NCBI RefSeq assembly: GCF_963576545.1
Contig: NC_083641.1
Span: 16,410,002-16,474,001, forward strand
Origin: Limanda limanda
Lineage: Eukaryota; Chordata; Actinopteri; Pleuronectiformes; Pleuronectidae
Direction of reading: 5' to 3'
Length of the DNA stretch: 64,000 nucleotides
Position numbers and translations under genes: made by a program. Positions within the stretch are counted from its first letter, which is position 1. Each line of letters begins with the position of its first letter. Positions 20,560 to 46,851 of the stretch are shown piece by piece. The notes beneath the pieces were generated by a model. The model was given only the letters and a program-made list of their open reading frames with translations, was not told the DNA's origin and ran no database searches.

Positions 20560-22031
20560 CCACTCAGCACTCTCACAGGTCTTGCTGATGCAGGCAGTGC
20601 AGCTCACACACACACACATACACACACACACACACACACTCACAGATGGTGTTATGTGGAGTATTGTGGTTGTTAGGGAGCCGTGGCAGCTCTTGATTTA
20701 AAGCATCGATCAGGCTTTTATGGCTGCTGGCTCTGCTTGGGTACAGCACATCTCCTGCCGCAGCTCTCACGAGAAAAAACCTTGAATTCAAGCGGCACCA
20801 TCACACTTGGAAAGCTAAGTGAACTTGTTCTCTGTGATCTTGCTCAGTAGAAGAAGATGGGTTTATAAGTTATAAGTGGAGAAACCATTTGAATTTGATC
20901 TTTTGTGTCTTGTGCAGCCTCCTTATGCGTAACAGGGCTCGTCCTCTGATGTCTGCTTCATTAACTCCGTCTGATTGTGTGGTTGTGGCTGACTCCAAAA
21001 GGCCTCCCCTCCTCTGTGTGCACTGTTTGACCACATGCGGACTGCACAGCGGGCGGCATGTGAGACACCTCGTCACGCTTACGGCACAAGCCCCTCCATC
21101 AGTGGCCCGTAAACCCGACAGGAACAATGGAGACAATGGCAGCGAGGCGTGCTCAGCCCTGACGTACAGTGCTTCGAAGTTTGCTTGGTCCCTGCCGCCA
21201 TATGTACAGGAGCTTTGGCTTTCCTGACAACAAAAGCTTCGGCGTGCGTCAGGATGCCTCGTCTTTTATTCCCCTGACACTAGCCCCTGCTGCATCAAAC
21301 CTTGTGGGTGCTGACCTTTGACCTCTGGCAAGCAGCCAGACAAAGCAAGCAGTGAGTCCCCCTGTTTGACACTTGCTGGATGAAGGAGAATGAGTAACAC
21401 AATAACGTCTTGATGTCCTAACTGGAGCCAAAAGTGCATCCACTAAATACAGGCCTGCAGGGAGAGAACAATCGAATCTGATTTTAAATTGTATTATAAT
21501 TATAGAGATTTGTTGTGATTTTGATATCAAAAGGGTCTTCTCCATCTAAATCTACTGTGATTCAATGCTGTGGGGAAATAAACATGACATTTAATTTTTA
21601 TAGACTTTTCTTTAGCTAGTTCTAGTTTGTTGTAGTCCTGTGATTAATTTATTACCTTAACTAATTGTCTATTTTGATATTCCCTTAGCTGCTGCATAAA
21701 TCTAATTTACCCTTTGGTGGGACTACTAAAGGTTTATCATAGGCCATAGTATACAACATATATCCATCTTATAGTCTAAAATGTCTGAAACTTTTCTGTG
21801 ATAAAATATTAAATCTTTAATACAATGTTAAGATGGTAATCAGGATACATTTTCCTATGTAAAAATATAAATAAAGTATTAAGGAGAGGTGAAAGGCAAT
21901 AAGAGAAAATATGTATGATTATTTGTCTTTAAAATAGATAAATATTGTTAAACAAGCAGAATACAAACAGTAAAGAAAGTCGATTGTTTATTATAACAAG
22001 ACAAAATGCCCCCACCCTCAAGCAAAACATC
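20560..22031. other. Gene-free spacer
   Basis: No exon, RNA gene or well-defined repeat recognised apart from a short (CA)n at about 20606-20640. The short open frames here have no family resemblance. Confidence 0.4.
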
Positions 22032-22035
22032 ACAT

Positions 22036-22204
22036 TGTGGCAGGACAAGGAAAGGCAGAGACGTAGGTACTGCTTACTGTTGTTTAATCAGTAGTCAGGA
22101 AGAACAGGCACATGTTCCCCATACGGGAAGTATATATAGCTACAGACTTTACATTTCCCATCGACCCACTGGGTGAGAGGACACACCCATGAGTGCACGC
22201 CACA
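22036..22204 (-). repeat. 3' LTR of the CsRn1-type element
   Basis: 169 bp, identical by eye to 26144-26312. Read on the minus strand it starts TGTGGCGTGCAC and ends CTGCCACA, with a TATATATA box mid-way. Next to it (about 22207-22217) is a pure G run on the minus strand that serves as the polypurine tract. Confidence 0.95.
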
Positions 22205-22253
22205 CAGCCCCCCCCCGAACACCCAGAGGGAAAAATACAAAATGGGACAAAAG

Positions 22254-25200
22254 TCAGTACCTCTCAGGGGGTTTAACGAGGCGACCATAACGGCTACGCC
22301 GATCCCCGTCCGCAAACGCAGGGGTGAAACAAGCAGAAGGGACATCATTTACAACAGACACAGGATCAGGAGGCACAACTGGAGAAAACAACACAGGGGT
22401 CTTAGAAGGGGGGCGACCACGACGGGGAACCCGGGCCGGTAGCACCTCTTCGCCGGCCAACAGATGAGCTGGCTTAAGTCTGTCTAACGAAACACGCTCC
22501 CTGCGCCCGCCCATGTCCAGAATGAAACTTTTAGAACCCGCCTCTAACACCCTAAACGGGCCGTCATACGGGGGCTGGAGGGGAAACCGGTGAGCATCGT
22601 GACGCACGAAAACAAACTGAGCGGTCGCGAGATCCGTTGGCACGAAAGACCGAGGAGAAAAATGATGCACGGGCACCGGTGCACAAGCGGACTGTGACGC
22701 AGGACGCGGAAAGGGGGCCGAGCTGTGAGGCAGAAACTCCCCTGGGATGCGGAGCGGCTGACCGAGCACCAACTCTGCAGGCGAGGCATCCAGGTCAGCC
22801 TTAGGAGCCGAGCGCAACCCGAGCATCACCCACGGCAACCGATCCAACCAGTTTGCATCTGAGAGCGCAGCCCGCAATGACGCCTTAAGCGACCGGTGAA
22901 AACGTTCACACAAACCGTTAGCCTGGGGGTGGTAGGCAGTGGTACGGTGAACCTGTGTGCCCAAAGACTTTGCTAGCGCCGACCAGAGCTCCGAAATGAA
23001 CTGCGGGCCTCTGTCAGAGGTGATATCAGACGGTGCACCAAAACGTGAGACCCAAGCTGAAAGAAAAGCGCGTGCCACGTCCGCAGATGTCGTGGAAGAC
23101 AGAGGAACCGCCTCTGGCCACCTAGTGGTCCGATCTACCATGGTAAGGAGATGTGTAAAACCCTGGGAAGGGGGAAGAGGCCCCACAAGGTCGATATGCA
23201 CATGATCAAAACGCCTGGCTGGAATCAAAAATGGCTCGAGGGGCGCCCTAGTGTGCTGGTGAACTTTAGCTCGCTGACACGCCACACATGTGGCCGCCCA
23301 CTCCTTGACCTCTTTGCGAAGGCCAGGCCACACAAACTTCGAAGACACCAACTTCACCGACGCCCGGACACCCGGATGAGAAAGAGAGTGCACCATATCA
23401 AAGACCCGACGGCGCCAAGCAACCGGCACCACCGGGCGGGGGCGGCCCGTGGAGACGTCGCAAAGGAGGGCAGGCCCACCATTTTGCACAACTGCCTCCT
23501 CCAGCTTCAGACCGGTACTCGCAGCTCTCAGTGCAACGATACCCGGGTCCCCAGGTTGATCGGCAGCCAGAGCGGAAAAATCAACCCCAAGATGCACAGG
23601 GCACACCAACACCCGCGACAGGCAGTCTGCAACCGGGTTCGCTTTACCCGCCACATGTTGGATGTCCGTTGTGAATTCGGAGATCGCCGCTAGATGGCGC
23701 TGCTGGCGAGCAGACCATGGCTCTGTCACCTTTGCCATAGCAAACGTCAATGGTTTGTGGTCAACAAAGGCTGTGAAAGGGCGGCCTTCCAGCAGGAAAC
23801 GGAAATGACGCGTAGCCAGGTACAACGCTAACAGTTCCCGGTCAAACACACTGTATTTTCGCTCACTGTCTCGCAAACCGCGGCTAAAAAATGCAAGGGG
23901 CTGCCACGCACCCGCAACCCGCTGTTCAACAACTGCACCAACAGCCACATCTGAAGCATCGGTCGTGAGGGCGATGGGCGCCCGAGACGCGGGGTGCGCC
24001 AGAAGCGCCGCGTTAGCCAGGGCAGCCTTAGCCCCCTCAAAAGCCTGGATCCTCACAGGGGTCCAATCAACCTGGTCCTTGGCTTTCTTAAGCTTCAAAG
24101 CACCATACAATGGTTGCAGGAGTTGGGCCGCACGCGGCAAGAAACGATTTTAAAAGTTTACCATGCCCAAAAACTCCTGTAGCGACCTGACCGAGACCGG
24201 ACGGGGAAAATCCGCAACTGCATGCACCTTCGAGGGCAAAGGAACCGCACCCTGCGACGAAATGCGATGGCCCAAAAAGTCTATGACAGACAGCCCAAAC
24301 TGGCACTTGGCTGTGTTGACAATGAGACCATGCCCATCAAGGCGCTGGAAAACCTGCCTAAGGTGCGACAAATGTTCATCAGCCGACGAGCTGGCCACCA
24401 AGATATCGTCCAAATAGACGAAAACAAACGCGAGGTCACGTAGCACCGAGTCCATCAATCGCTGAAACGTCTGCGCTGCGCCTTTAAGGCCGAACGGCAT
24501 CCTGGTGATAACCTCGCACCAAATCGATTTTAGAAAAAATTGTCATGCCCGCCAGACGAATCGAAAAATCCTTAACATGCGGAATTGGGTAACGGTCATG
24601 GGCCGTAATGTTATTTAAACGGCGGAAGTCGCCGCACGGCCGCCAAGAACCATCCGCCTTGGGCACCATGTGGAGCGGTGAAGCCCACGGGCTGTTGGAC
24701 CGCCTAACGATCCCCAAACGCTCCATGGTAGCAAACTCCTCCTTCGCGGTGGCTAACTTCACGGTGTCGAGGCGACGCGAACGTGCGAAAACGGGCGTAC
24801 CCGCAGTGGGAATGAAATGTTCCACGCCGTGTTTAGTAACCGCGGCAGAAAATGCGGGCGTTGTCAGCGAAGGAAATTCCGCCAGTAAGCGCTGGAAGAC
24901 ATCCTTTGACGCCGCAAAATTAGCGTGTGTTAACGGCCCGGGTCCCCCTGACTGACACGGAAAAGACGCAAAAGACACAGCATCAATGAGCCTGCGATTA
25001 GTTACATCCACTAACAACCCATTAGTGCACAGAAAATCTGCTCCGATAATAGGAACCGTAATGGAGGCTACAACAAAATCACACAGAAATTTGCGTCCAT
25101 TGAAACACACAGTCACAGACTTGGTACCAAACGTCTCTATAGCCGAGCCGTTAGCCGCTGTCAGACGCGGACCACTGCCACGGGCGGAGAGGTCCGTAGC

Positions 25201-25407
25201 TGCAGGAGGGAGAAGGCTCTTCTGCGAGCCGGAGTCCACCAAGAACTGATTACCTGATATGGAGTCATGAACGAACAGCAGCTCCTCTTGATCACCAGCG
25301 CCCACGGCTGCTACCGAGCGCCGGCTCTTCCGTTTCCCGGTGCCTGGAACGCGCACGGAGGAACGCAGCGGCGCGCCTTGCTGCCGAAGCGCTGATGGAA
25401 GAAACAC
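22254..25407 (-). pseudogene. pol of the CsRn1-type element (PR-RT-RH-IN), disrupted
   Basis: The first block (24484-25407) holds the aspartic protease (LVDSGSQKSLL) and the N-terminal reverse transcriptase through KIDLVRGYHQ, which has the first catalytic Asp. The frame then breaks near 24500: part of the RT region expected between this Asp and MPFGLKGAAQTF is missing and the frame changes. The second block (24150-24500) carries the YLDD catalytic pair and ends at a TAA (24150-24152). The same frame then continues to 22254 with RNase H (TTDASD, REL, DHKPL), an integrase zinc finger ending CVACQ, the DDE core (HIDLVGP, TSDRGPQF, LCERFHR) and a C-terminal GPF-type module (DGPFRVLE). Two independent lesions are therefore seen. 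The start at 25407 is nominal; translation would come from -1 frameshifting out of gag, which overlaps it by about 97 nt. Confidence 0.9.
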
Positions 25408-26120
25408 AGCTGGCCGCGCTGTGTGCGGGTGGAGACTGCAGCCGTCACTGCCGGAACCTCGTTCTCCAACGTCGACTGCGAGGACTCCACGGCCACACTC
25501 TGCACGGAGACGTTCCTCGAAGTCAGCAGGATCCGGTCCGCCTCCTCAGCTAATCCACGGAAGTCGCCGGCCGCCAAACAGGAAGAGTTGGCGAGGGCTG
25601 CGCGCACCTGCAGCGGGAGCTGGCGCAGAAAGATGTGCGGGAACAGGAAACCCTCATCCTCGGAGCCCAGCAACGACAGCATCTCGTCCATCAGGTCCAC
25701 TGCCGAACCATCACCCAAACCGGGAAGCGACAGTAGCTTGTCCGCTCTCTCCGCGGCTGACAAGCTGTAGCGCCGGAGGAGAAGCTGCTTGATGGCGGTG
25801 TACTTTCCCCGCAGCGGCGGGGCTCGCAGGAGCTGCATCACGCGCCGGGTGGATTGCTGGTCCAAAGCCGCGACCACCAAAAAATACCTGGAGTCGTCTG
25901 CCGTTACTCCTCGCAGATGGAAGAGAGCCTCGATGTGCTGAAACCACGGCGCGGGGTCGTTCTGCCAAAACTCCGGGAGCTTAACGTGCTCCGCGGAGCT
26001 GTTCGATCCTGGAAGCTGCTGCGCCATGGTCGTCGTGGAGACACGGTCCACGGGAGCCGGGGAAGAAAAAACGTCTTCCCCCGATGAGGAAGGGACACTA
26101 TCCTCCTTCACCTCGAACAT
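25311..26120 (-). CDS. gag of the CsRn1-type element
   Basis: An intact ORF of 269 aa starting MFEVKEDSVPSSS just after the primer-binding site. It has a Gag-like region (PEFWQNDPAPWFQHIEALF, RYFLVVAALDQQSTRRVMQL) and a C-terminal CHCC knuckle. The open frame extends upstream into the LTR, but the ATG at 26118-26120 is the natural start. It forms the retrotransposon particle coat. It overlaps pol by about 97 nt in a different frame (pol is -1). Confidence 0.85.
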   Translation of the reverse strand: MFEVKEDSVPSSSGEDVFSSPAPVDRVSTTTMAQQLPGSNSSAEHVKLPEFWQNDPAPWFQHIEALFHLRGVTADDSRYFLVVAALDQQSTRRVMQLLRAPPLRGKYTAIKQLLLRRYSLSAAERADKLLSLPGLGDGSAVDLMDEMLSLLGSEDEGFLFPHIFLRQLPLQVRAALANSSCLAAGDFRGLAEEADRILLTSRNVSVQSVAVESSQSTLENEVPAVTAAVSTRTQRGQLCFFHQRFGSKARRCVPPCAFQAPGNGRAGAR

Positions 26121-26131
26121 GTTCAAAAAAA

Positions 26132-26142
26132 CGGGGTCACCA
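26132..26142 (-). other. Primer-binding site, tRNA-Trp type
   Basis: One base inside the 5' LTR the minus strand reads TGGTGACCCCG, complementary to the 3' end of tRNA-Trp (..CGGGGTCACCA). CsRn1-clade elements are known to use tRNA-Trp. The tRNA match is from memory. Confidence 0.65.
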
Positions 26143-26143
26143 A

Positions 26144-26312
26144 TGTGGCAGGACAAGGAAAGGCAGAGACGTAGGTACTGCTTACTGTTGTTTAATCAGT
26201 AGTCAGGAAGAACAGGCACATGTTCCCCATACGGGAAGTATATATAGCTACAGACTTTACATTTCCCATCGACCCACTGGGTGAGAGGACACACCCATGA
26301 GTGCACGCCACA
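26144..26312 (-). repeat. 5' LTR of the CsRn1-type element
   Basis: 169 bp, base-for-base identical to the 3' LTR at 22036-22204, implying insertion too recent for substitutions to accumulate, or recent gene conversion. Confidence 0.95.
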
Positions 26313-26316
26313 ACAT

Positions 26317-26893
26317 GCACTTTTTTGTGTGGAAGGGGAAGTGGTGAAATTTTTTCACCACTTATAATAACATGAAGAATAACAGGAGGAATCTGTACAA
26401 TAATATATTTTCATTGTCAGTTTGGAAGAAGAAAGAGAAAGACCTGTTACGTATAAGTGAAGTATACAAATCTACTGTCAAGATTTATTGAAATTAGTTT
26501 GGAAATGTGACAGTTTTTTTTTTTTTAATTATCATATAGAAACCCCAATAATAATTTGTAATTTCCACTGATGACAGAGTCAGTGTGAGTCAGGAGCACA
26601 CGACAAGTGGGTATCAGTGTGTGTGTGTGTTGACAGTGGGGGTGGGAATAGTTGCTCAGGTGACTGCAGCCGGTTCCTCCCCCTGGAGACAAACCAGTAA
26701 GCAGTCATCTGCTGGTGACACAGGGAACAGCCTCCTCTCTCTACTTCATTCATACGCGCACACTCACAGAGACAGCAGCTCGTGTCAGGTGCTATGGATG
26801 AGCATCTCACCCACACCTGCGTTTACTAAACAAAAACACTTTATTTAAAAAAAAAACATTTTTACGAGAAGACTTGAGCGCATCTCCTCTGTT
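26317..26893. other. 5' flank of the BICDL gene
   Basis: Spacer between the retroelement and the first coding exon of the BICDL gene. It should hold its promoter and 5' UTR. Short TG run at 26618-26630. No clear core-promoter motif was identified. Confidence 0.4.
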
Positions 26894-41756
<14,863 letters not shown>

Positions 41757-44200
41757 AGGACGCTGAGTATCAGAGGACAGAGGGACGTCATAACTGAACT
41801 GATTATGTTTGGTGCTAAAGAGCCATAAAGACACTTTGGATTCAGTGATGAACAACATAGCCACACTGGACTTTTCAAACAGACACCGACTGAAAGACAT
41901 TTTACTGAGAGGCTGAGCCTTCATTAAACCTAAAATGTGACAACCTGCAGCACTGTCATGTTCACAGAATCACGCTCAAACGTTTGCTTGAGACTGTAAA
42001 TATTGTGCCTTATTTTGTATTAATGTGAATGTCATTCTGTCTGAGACTTTATATCATATACTGTGCATACTACTGTAGATATAGACAAGTAGAGAGTATT
42101 TGTTTGGATTATTTAATGTAACAGAACAAAGAAAAAATGTAATGTCAGGAAAGAAATATAAAGATTTCATTTGTTAAAAAGAGTTTAATTTGTTTAAGAA
42201 ACACTATGTTTACTGACAAAGCTGTTTTTCTATAATTTTGTTCCTTTTTTGTTTTCAATATAAAACAAATATGTTTCTGAATAATCTGAATAATGGTGAA
42301 GCATTTGTGTGTGTGTGTGTGTGTAGCAGACACACATACTGTATGTGTATGTACTGTGACTCAGTGTTCACTATCAAAGCTGCTTAGTTCAAACTGTGTT
42401 GTGTCCTAAATTGTGTGACTGAAAACTTCTGGAATGATTTGCCAGAACATTTCATAAAGAACAAATAATCCTGTCAGATATTTGTGTCCCTGAGTCTTTG
42501 TGTTCAGAATAATTTGATAAACTGATAACAGGTGAATCAGACAAGTAATAAGAAGTGTCTATAGCAAATTATAGCTGACAATGCACAATCTCCATTTTGG
42601 AAGAAAAAATAAATCCTTTGGCACAATGAATTTCAAGATACATTGAACAATCTCCTCTGTGTTTTACTATTTGTCTTTCTGGCTCCGTCTGAATGCATGT
42701 AATATGTGGAAAGCGAGTTTAGTTGCATTATGGAAAAAAGTTGCATGAAAGATCATATCATACTGCACATGTTCCTAGCACCAGCAACTTAGTAAAAGCA
42801 TGACACAAAATGTTTAAAGGGAGAAAAACATTTTGTCTAATTACCAAAAAATTCTGCCAAGAAATATATATTTGACTGTAAGTCATAATGCGTATTGAAT
42901 TCAATTATTAGAGCATTATTACAGCTTTGAATACAACTTTTCCTTTTATTGATGTGATACACACTCTGGCCACTTCATCAGACAGCTGAGGTAATGGTGG
43001 GCTGCTGCCCTCTGCTGTCCAAGCTTGTGATGTGGCAGGTTACCTACATAATACTTGACATAATTTGATGAATATTGTGAGGTCATGTCTCCATTGATCA
43101 AACGTCATATTATCCTATTATTGGACATCCGCAGTGATGCAAACAAAATGCTTTTCATTAGCAAAACATCTGACAGTTAATGATTGATTAATTTTGTATT
43201 GTATAAAATACCAGACAATAGAAAAAAATAGCTAATAATTAAGCTAACAGATTTAGATTGCATATCAGTCAAGAAGTTTACTTTGTTTTCATAGGACACA
43301 TAAAAACAAAAATAAATGAATAAATGAAAAATATATCAAAATGATTTTCTAAATTTTGTATTATTAAATTAAATAAATCCTGCGCAGAAGCGATATTTAT
43401 TTATTTTAGTTTGTTTAATTTACATAGTGTAAGATATTGTGCAATCAATGCGGAACTAAATTCTTATTTAAGTCCTCTGTCATACCTCATGTACCCAACA
43501 CGGAATTTACTTCAATTCCACCAAACTTCTTATCTCAAAATAAATGGGAATTAAAGCCCTCAAAAAGCCAATTCATTTGCCTGAATAATAATAATAATCC
43601 TTACACGTCTCGCAGTGCCTGTCAGTGCTGGGGCCCTAATTAACGCCAATTTATTTTCTGTGAATGTATTGTTCAGCTATTTAAACTAAAGACAACGGGT
43701 TAGTTTGTGTCTGCCAACATTTGTATTGCCTGAGATGTTAATCCATCCATGATGCATTTTAAACTAAATAGATCCAACGCAGTTCTGCCAAGAATATTGT
43801 AAAGCAAAGCACTTTCCTTTATTCTTCCTTAAAACAGATAAAAATAATATTCAATCTGAAACTGCTCTTTATTTATAAGATTATATATTCTCTCTAAATT
43901 TTTGTGTGAATCTAGTTTAACTGTTGGGGATGTGAGATGATTATATATATTTACTATTCATAAAGCTGTACACTGAATGCTGTTTTATTACTTTTCCACA
44001 ATTTATTTTATTTCTTTGAAGAATAAAAAAAGTTACTCAGCAGACAGGATGCTCCGTCTCAGTTTGATGACGTAGATGATTACTGTTTACTAAGGAACTC
44101 CCTCTGGTTTCGTAGGATCCATTTGTTTAAACCACAAACACACACCTCCTCCCGTCAAACAGGTACGACATCACTCTTTATTGTTCCTATTCGTTGTGTA
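41757..44200. other. BICDL 3' UTR and AT-rich spacer
   Basis: The first few hundred bases should be 3' UTR. An AATAAA at 42608-42613 is a possible end. A (TG)n of about 20 bases lies near 42307. The rest is AT-rich with no exon or defined repeat recognised. Confidence 0.4.
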
Positions 44201-44529
44201 AACTGGTCGTAGACGAATTCCACGTAACAGTTTGTTAAATCGAAGCTGAAATGCAGCCGTGGTTGACCCCATGACAGCTTAGCTAGCTAGCTAGCTCGTC
44301 AGCTAACTAGCGTCACGAGGCTAAAGCTGGGCTTTGAAGCCCCTCAGCGGGGAAGTGACACCTGTGATCCGGAGCAATGGAGGGTCGTCAGAGAGCCAGG
44401 CCCGGAGAAGGACGTGTGTTATCGGTGTGAGGTGTTGAACTTGTGATTAACCGGGACACGCTGCTGCAACGTGAGGCTGAAGCACCGAGCAGAGTCCGGG
44501 GACCGGTACGGACCGTCGGTGTGGTGCCT
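44200..44529 (+). promoter_or_regulatory. Candidate ube4a promoter and noncoding first exon
   Basis: This stretch is CpG-richer than its AT-rich flanks and contains a TAGC tandem (44278-44295). It ends in a good donor 'ggtgcct|gtgagtcc' at 44529/44530. The ATG exon of ube4a is preceded by an acceptor-like 'ctccctaag|gctggg' at 46811/46812, which calls for an upstream noncoding exon. Human UBE4A also has a noncoding first exon, to my knowledge. The start is arbitrary. Confidence 0.35.
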
Positions 44530-45591
44530 GTGAGTCCGCAGCTCGGTGTCACACTGTGGGCATGAGGATCAGCTCTGTTGGGTCTGATTGTCATGACAGA
44601 GGCTTTGTAGTCCCGCCAGAACCGGTTCCAGTGCCACTGTCTGATGAGGCAGCAGCTAAGGGTTATAATCCCTAAATCACTCTTTAATCGTGCCATTCAT
44701 TTATGCTTTACAAATTAGTAATAAGCCTTTAATACGGAAAACTTCCAGGTTGTGGAAAATCCTTGTGCAGCAGGAGCACAAGGAGACCCCCTCTCCTTCC
44801 GAGTCTGTTTGACCGATTATCTTCTAATAATGCTGCAGGACCTCTGACCACAAATCCATTTAGAAAGTCCTTATCAAAATGTACAACTGCAGATGTGATG
44901 AATGACCCAACACTAGATTACAATCTGACCAAAGGCCCTCAAGTTGTGGGCCTCACTGTTCGAGTGCAACACCAACAGTGAAGGGCCCTCCGTCCAAATA
45001 TTGTGTTGTGGCCTTGGTTAATAAAAGGACTGTAGTTTTAAAACATTATTTTTAGATTTGATTGAGCTCATGTTGTAAAGTTGTGTTTACATACCTCTAT
45101 CACGTTTTCTAGAATGAAAAGGAATTGAGGTTTTCTATATAATGCAATCAGTTATTTTCACCATCAGTGTAACATACAGTTATTTTTTTAATACATTGAT
45201 TGATTGTTCAGTCTATTAAATGCCAGAAAATAGCGAACGTTTTCCATCAGTACTTCATGAAGCCAAAGTGAAAATATACCTTTTGGTTGTTTGTTTTTGT
45301 GCAACAGTCAAACGTAGAGAAATGTGGAGTTTAATGAAGTGTAAAACTTGTGCATCTCTGTATCTATCAGCATTTTGGAGACAGTAGACAAACTGGCTGA
45401 ACCAGCTGTCAATACAGGAATTGTCATTTCTGTTACAGGCTGGTGTAAAAAGTACACCAGAGTGCGGAGGTGGGGGAGTGGGCAGAAGAGTGCTTTTATG
45501 ATATTTATTGTTTATGACAATATTGGACTGAGTAAATGAGTGTAGTATCCAGACAGTGAGGAGGGTTGAACCAGTACTAAAGACACATGAA

Positions 45592-46430
45592 TAGGGTTGC
45601 AAAATTCCGGGAATATTCAAAGTTGTAAACTTTCCATGGGAATATACGGAAATATACGGGAATTAACAGGAATTAACGGGAATTAAGGGGAATAAACTGG
45701 AAATGTTGTGGGTAATTTATACTAACTGTATTTACCTTGTCATATACAGACAAATATTAACATTTTGTTTTGTCATAGGCTGATTTGAGCCCTGAGGAAA
45801 CTTTGGGCACTTGACTATACGCTTCTGCCTCGTGTCATTCTGAAAATAGGTCTTTGCACAGTATTTGCAAATGTACACAGCCTTTCCTCCTACATTGGAT
45901 GGGGTTAAATGTCTCATCACGAGATAGTGCACGTGGCATTGTTCTGTAGAATAAGATGAGAAAAAGTATGTAAAAAAACACTAATGCAATGCCAGAGATA
46001 TAAATAGTTAGCCAAACAATTGGAATGTGTAAAAATATTTTATAATTGATGGATAAATGTATGGAAATAGGCTAGATGAACAGATGAACAATCCTCAATC
46101 AGCATGCAAATGTATTTTCCCCAGTAATATCATTGAAACTTACCTGACTAGTCCTGCACACTACAGCAGGCCTCAACAGCCCTGCTGTAGTGTGAAGGAT
46201 GCTGGGAATTATCTGTGCATGTGATGGAAGAATGCACAGTGGAGGGTTGAAATTCAATGTGCAGCGTGTGCTGCATTCCATACATCTTTCAAATAGACTT
46301 TTGAATGATGTTTTTATAGCTCAGCGTTTAATTTGTGTATTTTTATTTTTTTTTTCAAAATTCCCCAAATTCCCTAGCTTAACTTCCCATGGAAAGTTTT
46401 TGGAAATTTACCGGAAACTTTGCGCTATTG
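45592..46430 (-). mobile_element. Degraded hAT element with BED-finger fragment
   Basis: The left end reads 'agggttgcaaaattccggga' followed by several 'gggaatatacgg/gggaattaac' units. The right end reads 'ggaaatttaccggaaacttt', the diverged inverse of the left. On the minus strand, 45732-45932 encodes VGGKAVYICKYCAKTYFQND and VKCPKFPQ, a BED-type finger with the usual His replaced by Arg. No catalytic transposase domain is present. The element lies in the putative first intron of ube4a. The target duplication could not be defined. Confidence 0.65.
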
Positions 46431-46851
46431 ACCCATTTGCACTTCTTCATTGTGACGTTGGCTTTAAACTGTCCCCCTACAAAAGAGACGGAGAATGACA
46501 TTTATTATAATGCTTTCTGATTTAAAGTATAATCATAATTTGATGGAGACAAAAAGTTCAATTTAATCTAAAAGAAGTGATGATAGTAAATGAAAGTAAG
46601 CTGTTAAATATCACATTTAATTGTAAGGTTGAGGTTGTGATCATAGACTGTATACAGTCAATGGTGGTGTTGATAATAATTAGACACTGATGGAAATGAT
46701 AATTTCATGTATATGTGGTAATATGCTGCACAGGCTCACTAATCCCTTACCTGGTTGTTACAAGTCCTGCGCATATGCCACTTATTTATCATGTCTGAAT
46801 TGCTCCCTAAGGCTGGGATCTTGGATGGAGTGAGAGTTGAGCCCCAGTGAG

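Larger units (their letters stand above)
22036..26312 (-). mobile_element. Ty3/Gypsy LTR retrotransposon, CsRn1-type, full length but pol-defective
   Basis: A 4277-bp element on the minus strand with two identical 169-bp LTRs, TG..CA termini, and a 4-bp target duplication 'acat' (22032-22035 and 26313-26316). Order on the minus strand: 5' LTR, primer-binding site, gag, then pol in the -1 frame with protease, reverse transcriptase, RNase H, integrase, polypurine tract, 3' LTR. Clade evidence: the Gag zinc knuckle has the unusual C-X2-H-X9-C-X3-C spacing (CFFHQRFGSKARRCVPPC), and the primer site TGGTGACCCCG matches the complement of the tRNA-Trp 3' end. Both traits are known for the CsRn1 clade rather than for typical CCHC Gypsy elements. 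Pol carries a deletion with frameshift and one stop codon, so this copy cannot move on its own. The element and its broken ORFs are described only; no repair is proposed. Confidence 0.93.

Noticed and set aside
22957..25792. Plus-strand frames of up to 180 aa across the retroelement
   Set aside because: Antisense shadows of gag/pol with no family resemblance.
26121..26156. Gag start upstream inside the LTR (MSCHIGDPVFLN)
   Set aside because: That frame reads through the LTR edge and primer-binding site; the ATG at 26118-26120 is the natural first codon of the internal region.
44388..44696. 102-aa minus-strand frame near the ube4a promoter
   Set aside because: CpG-rich region, no splice partners or family motifs; more likely overlaps the noncoding first exon of ube4a.
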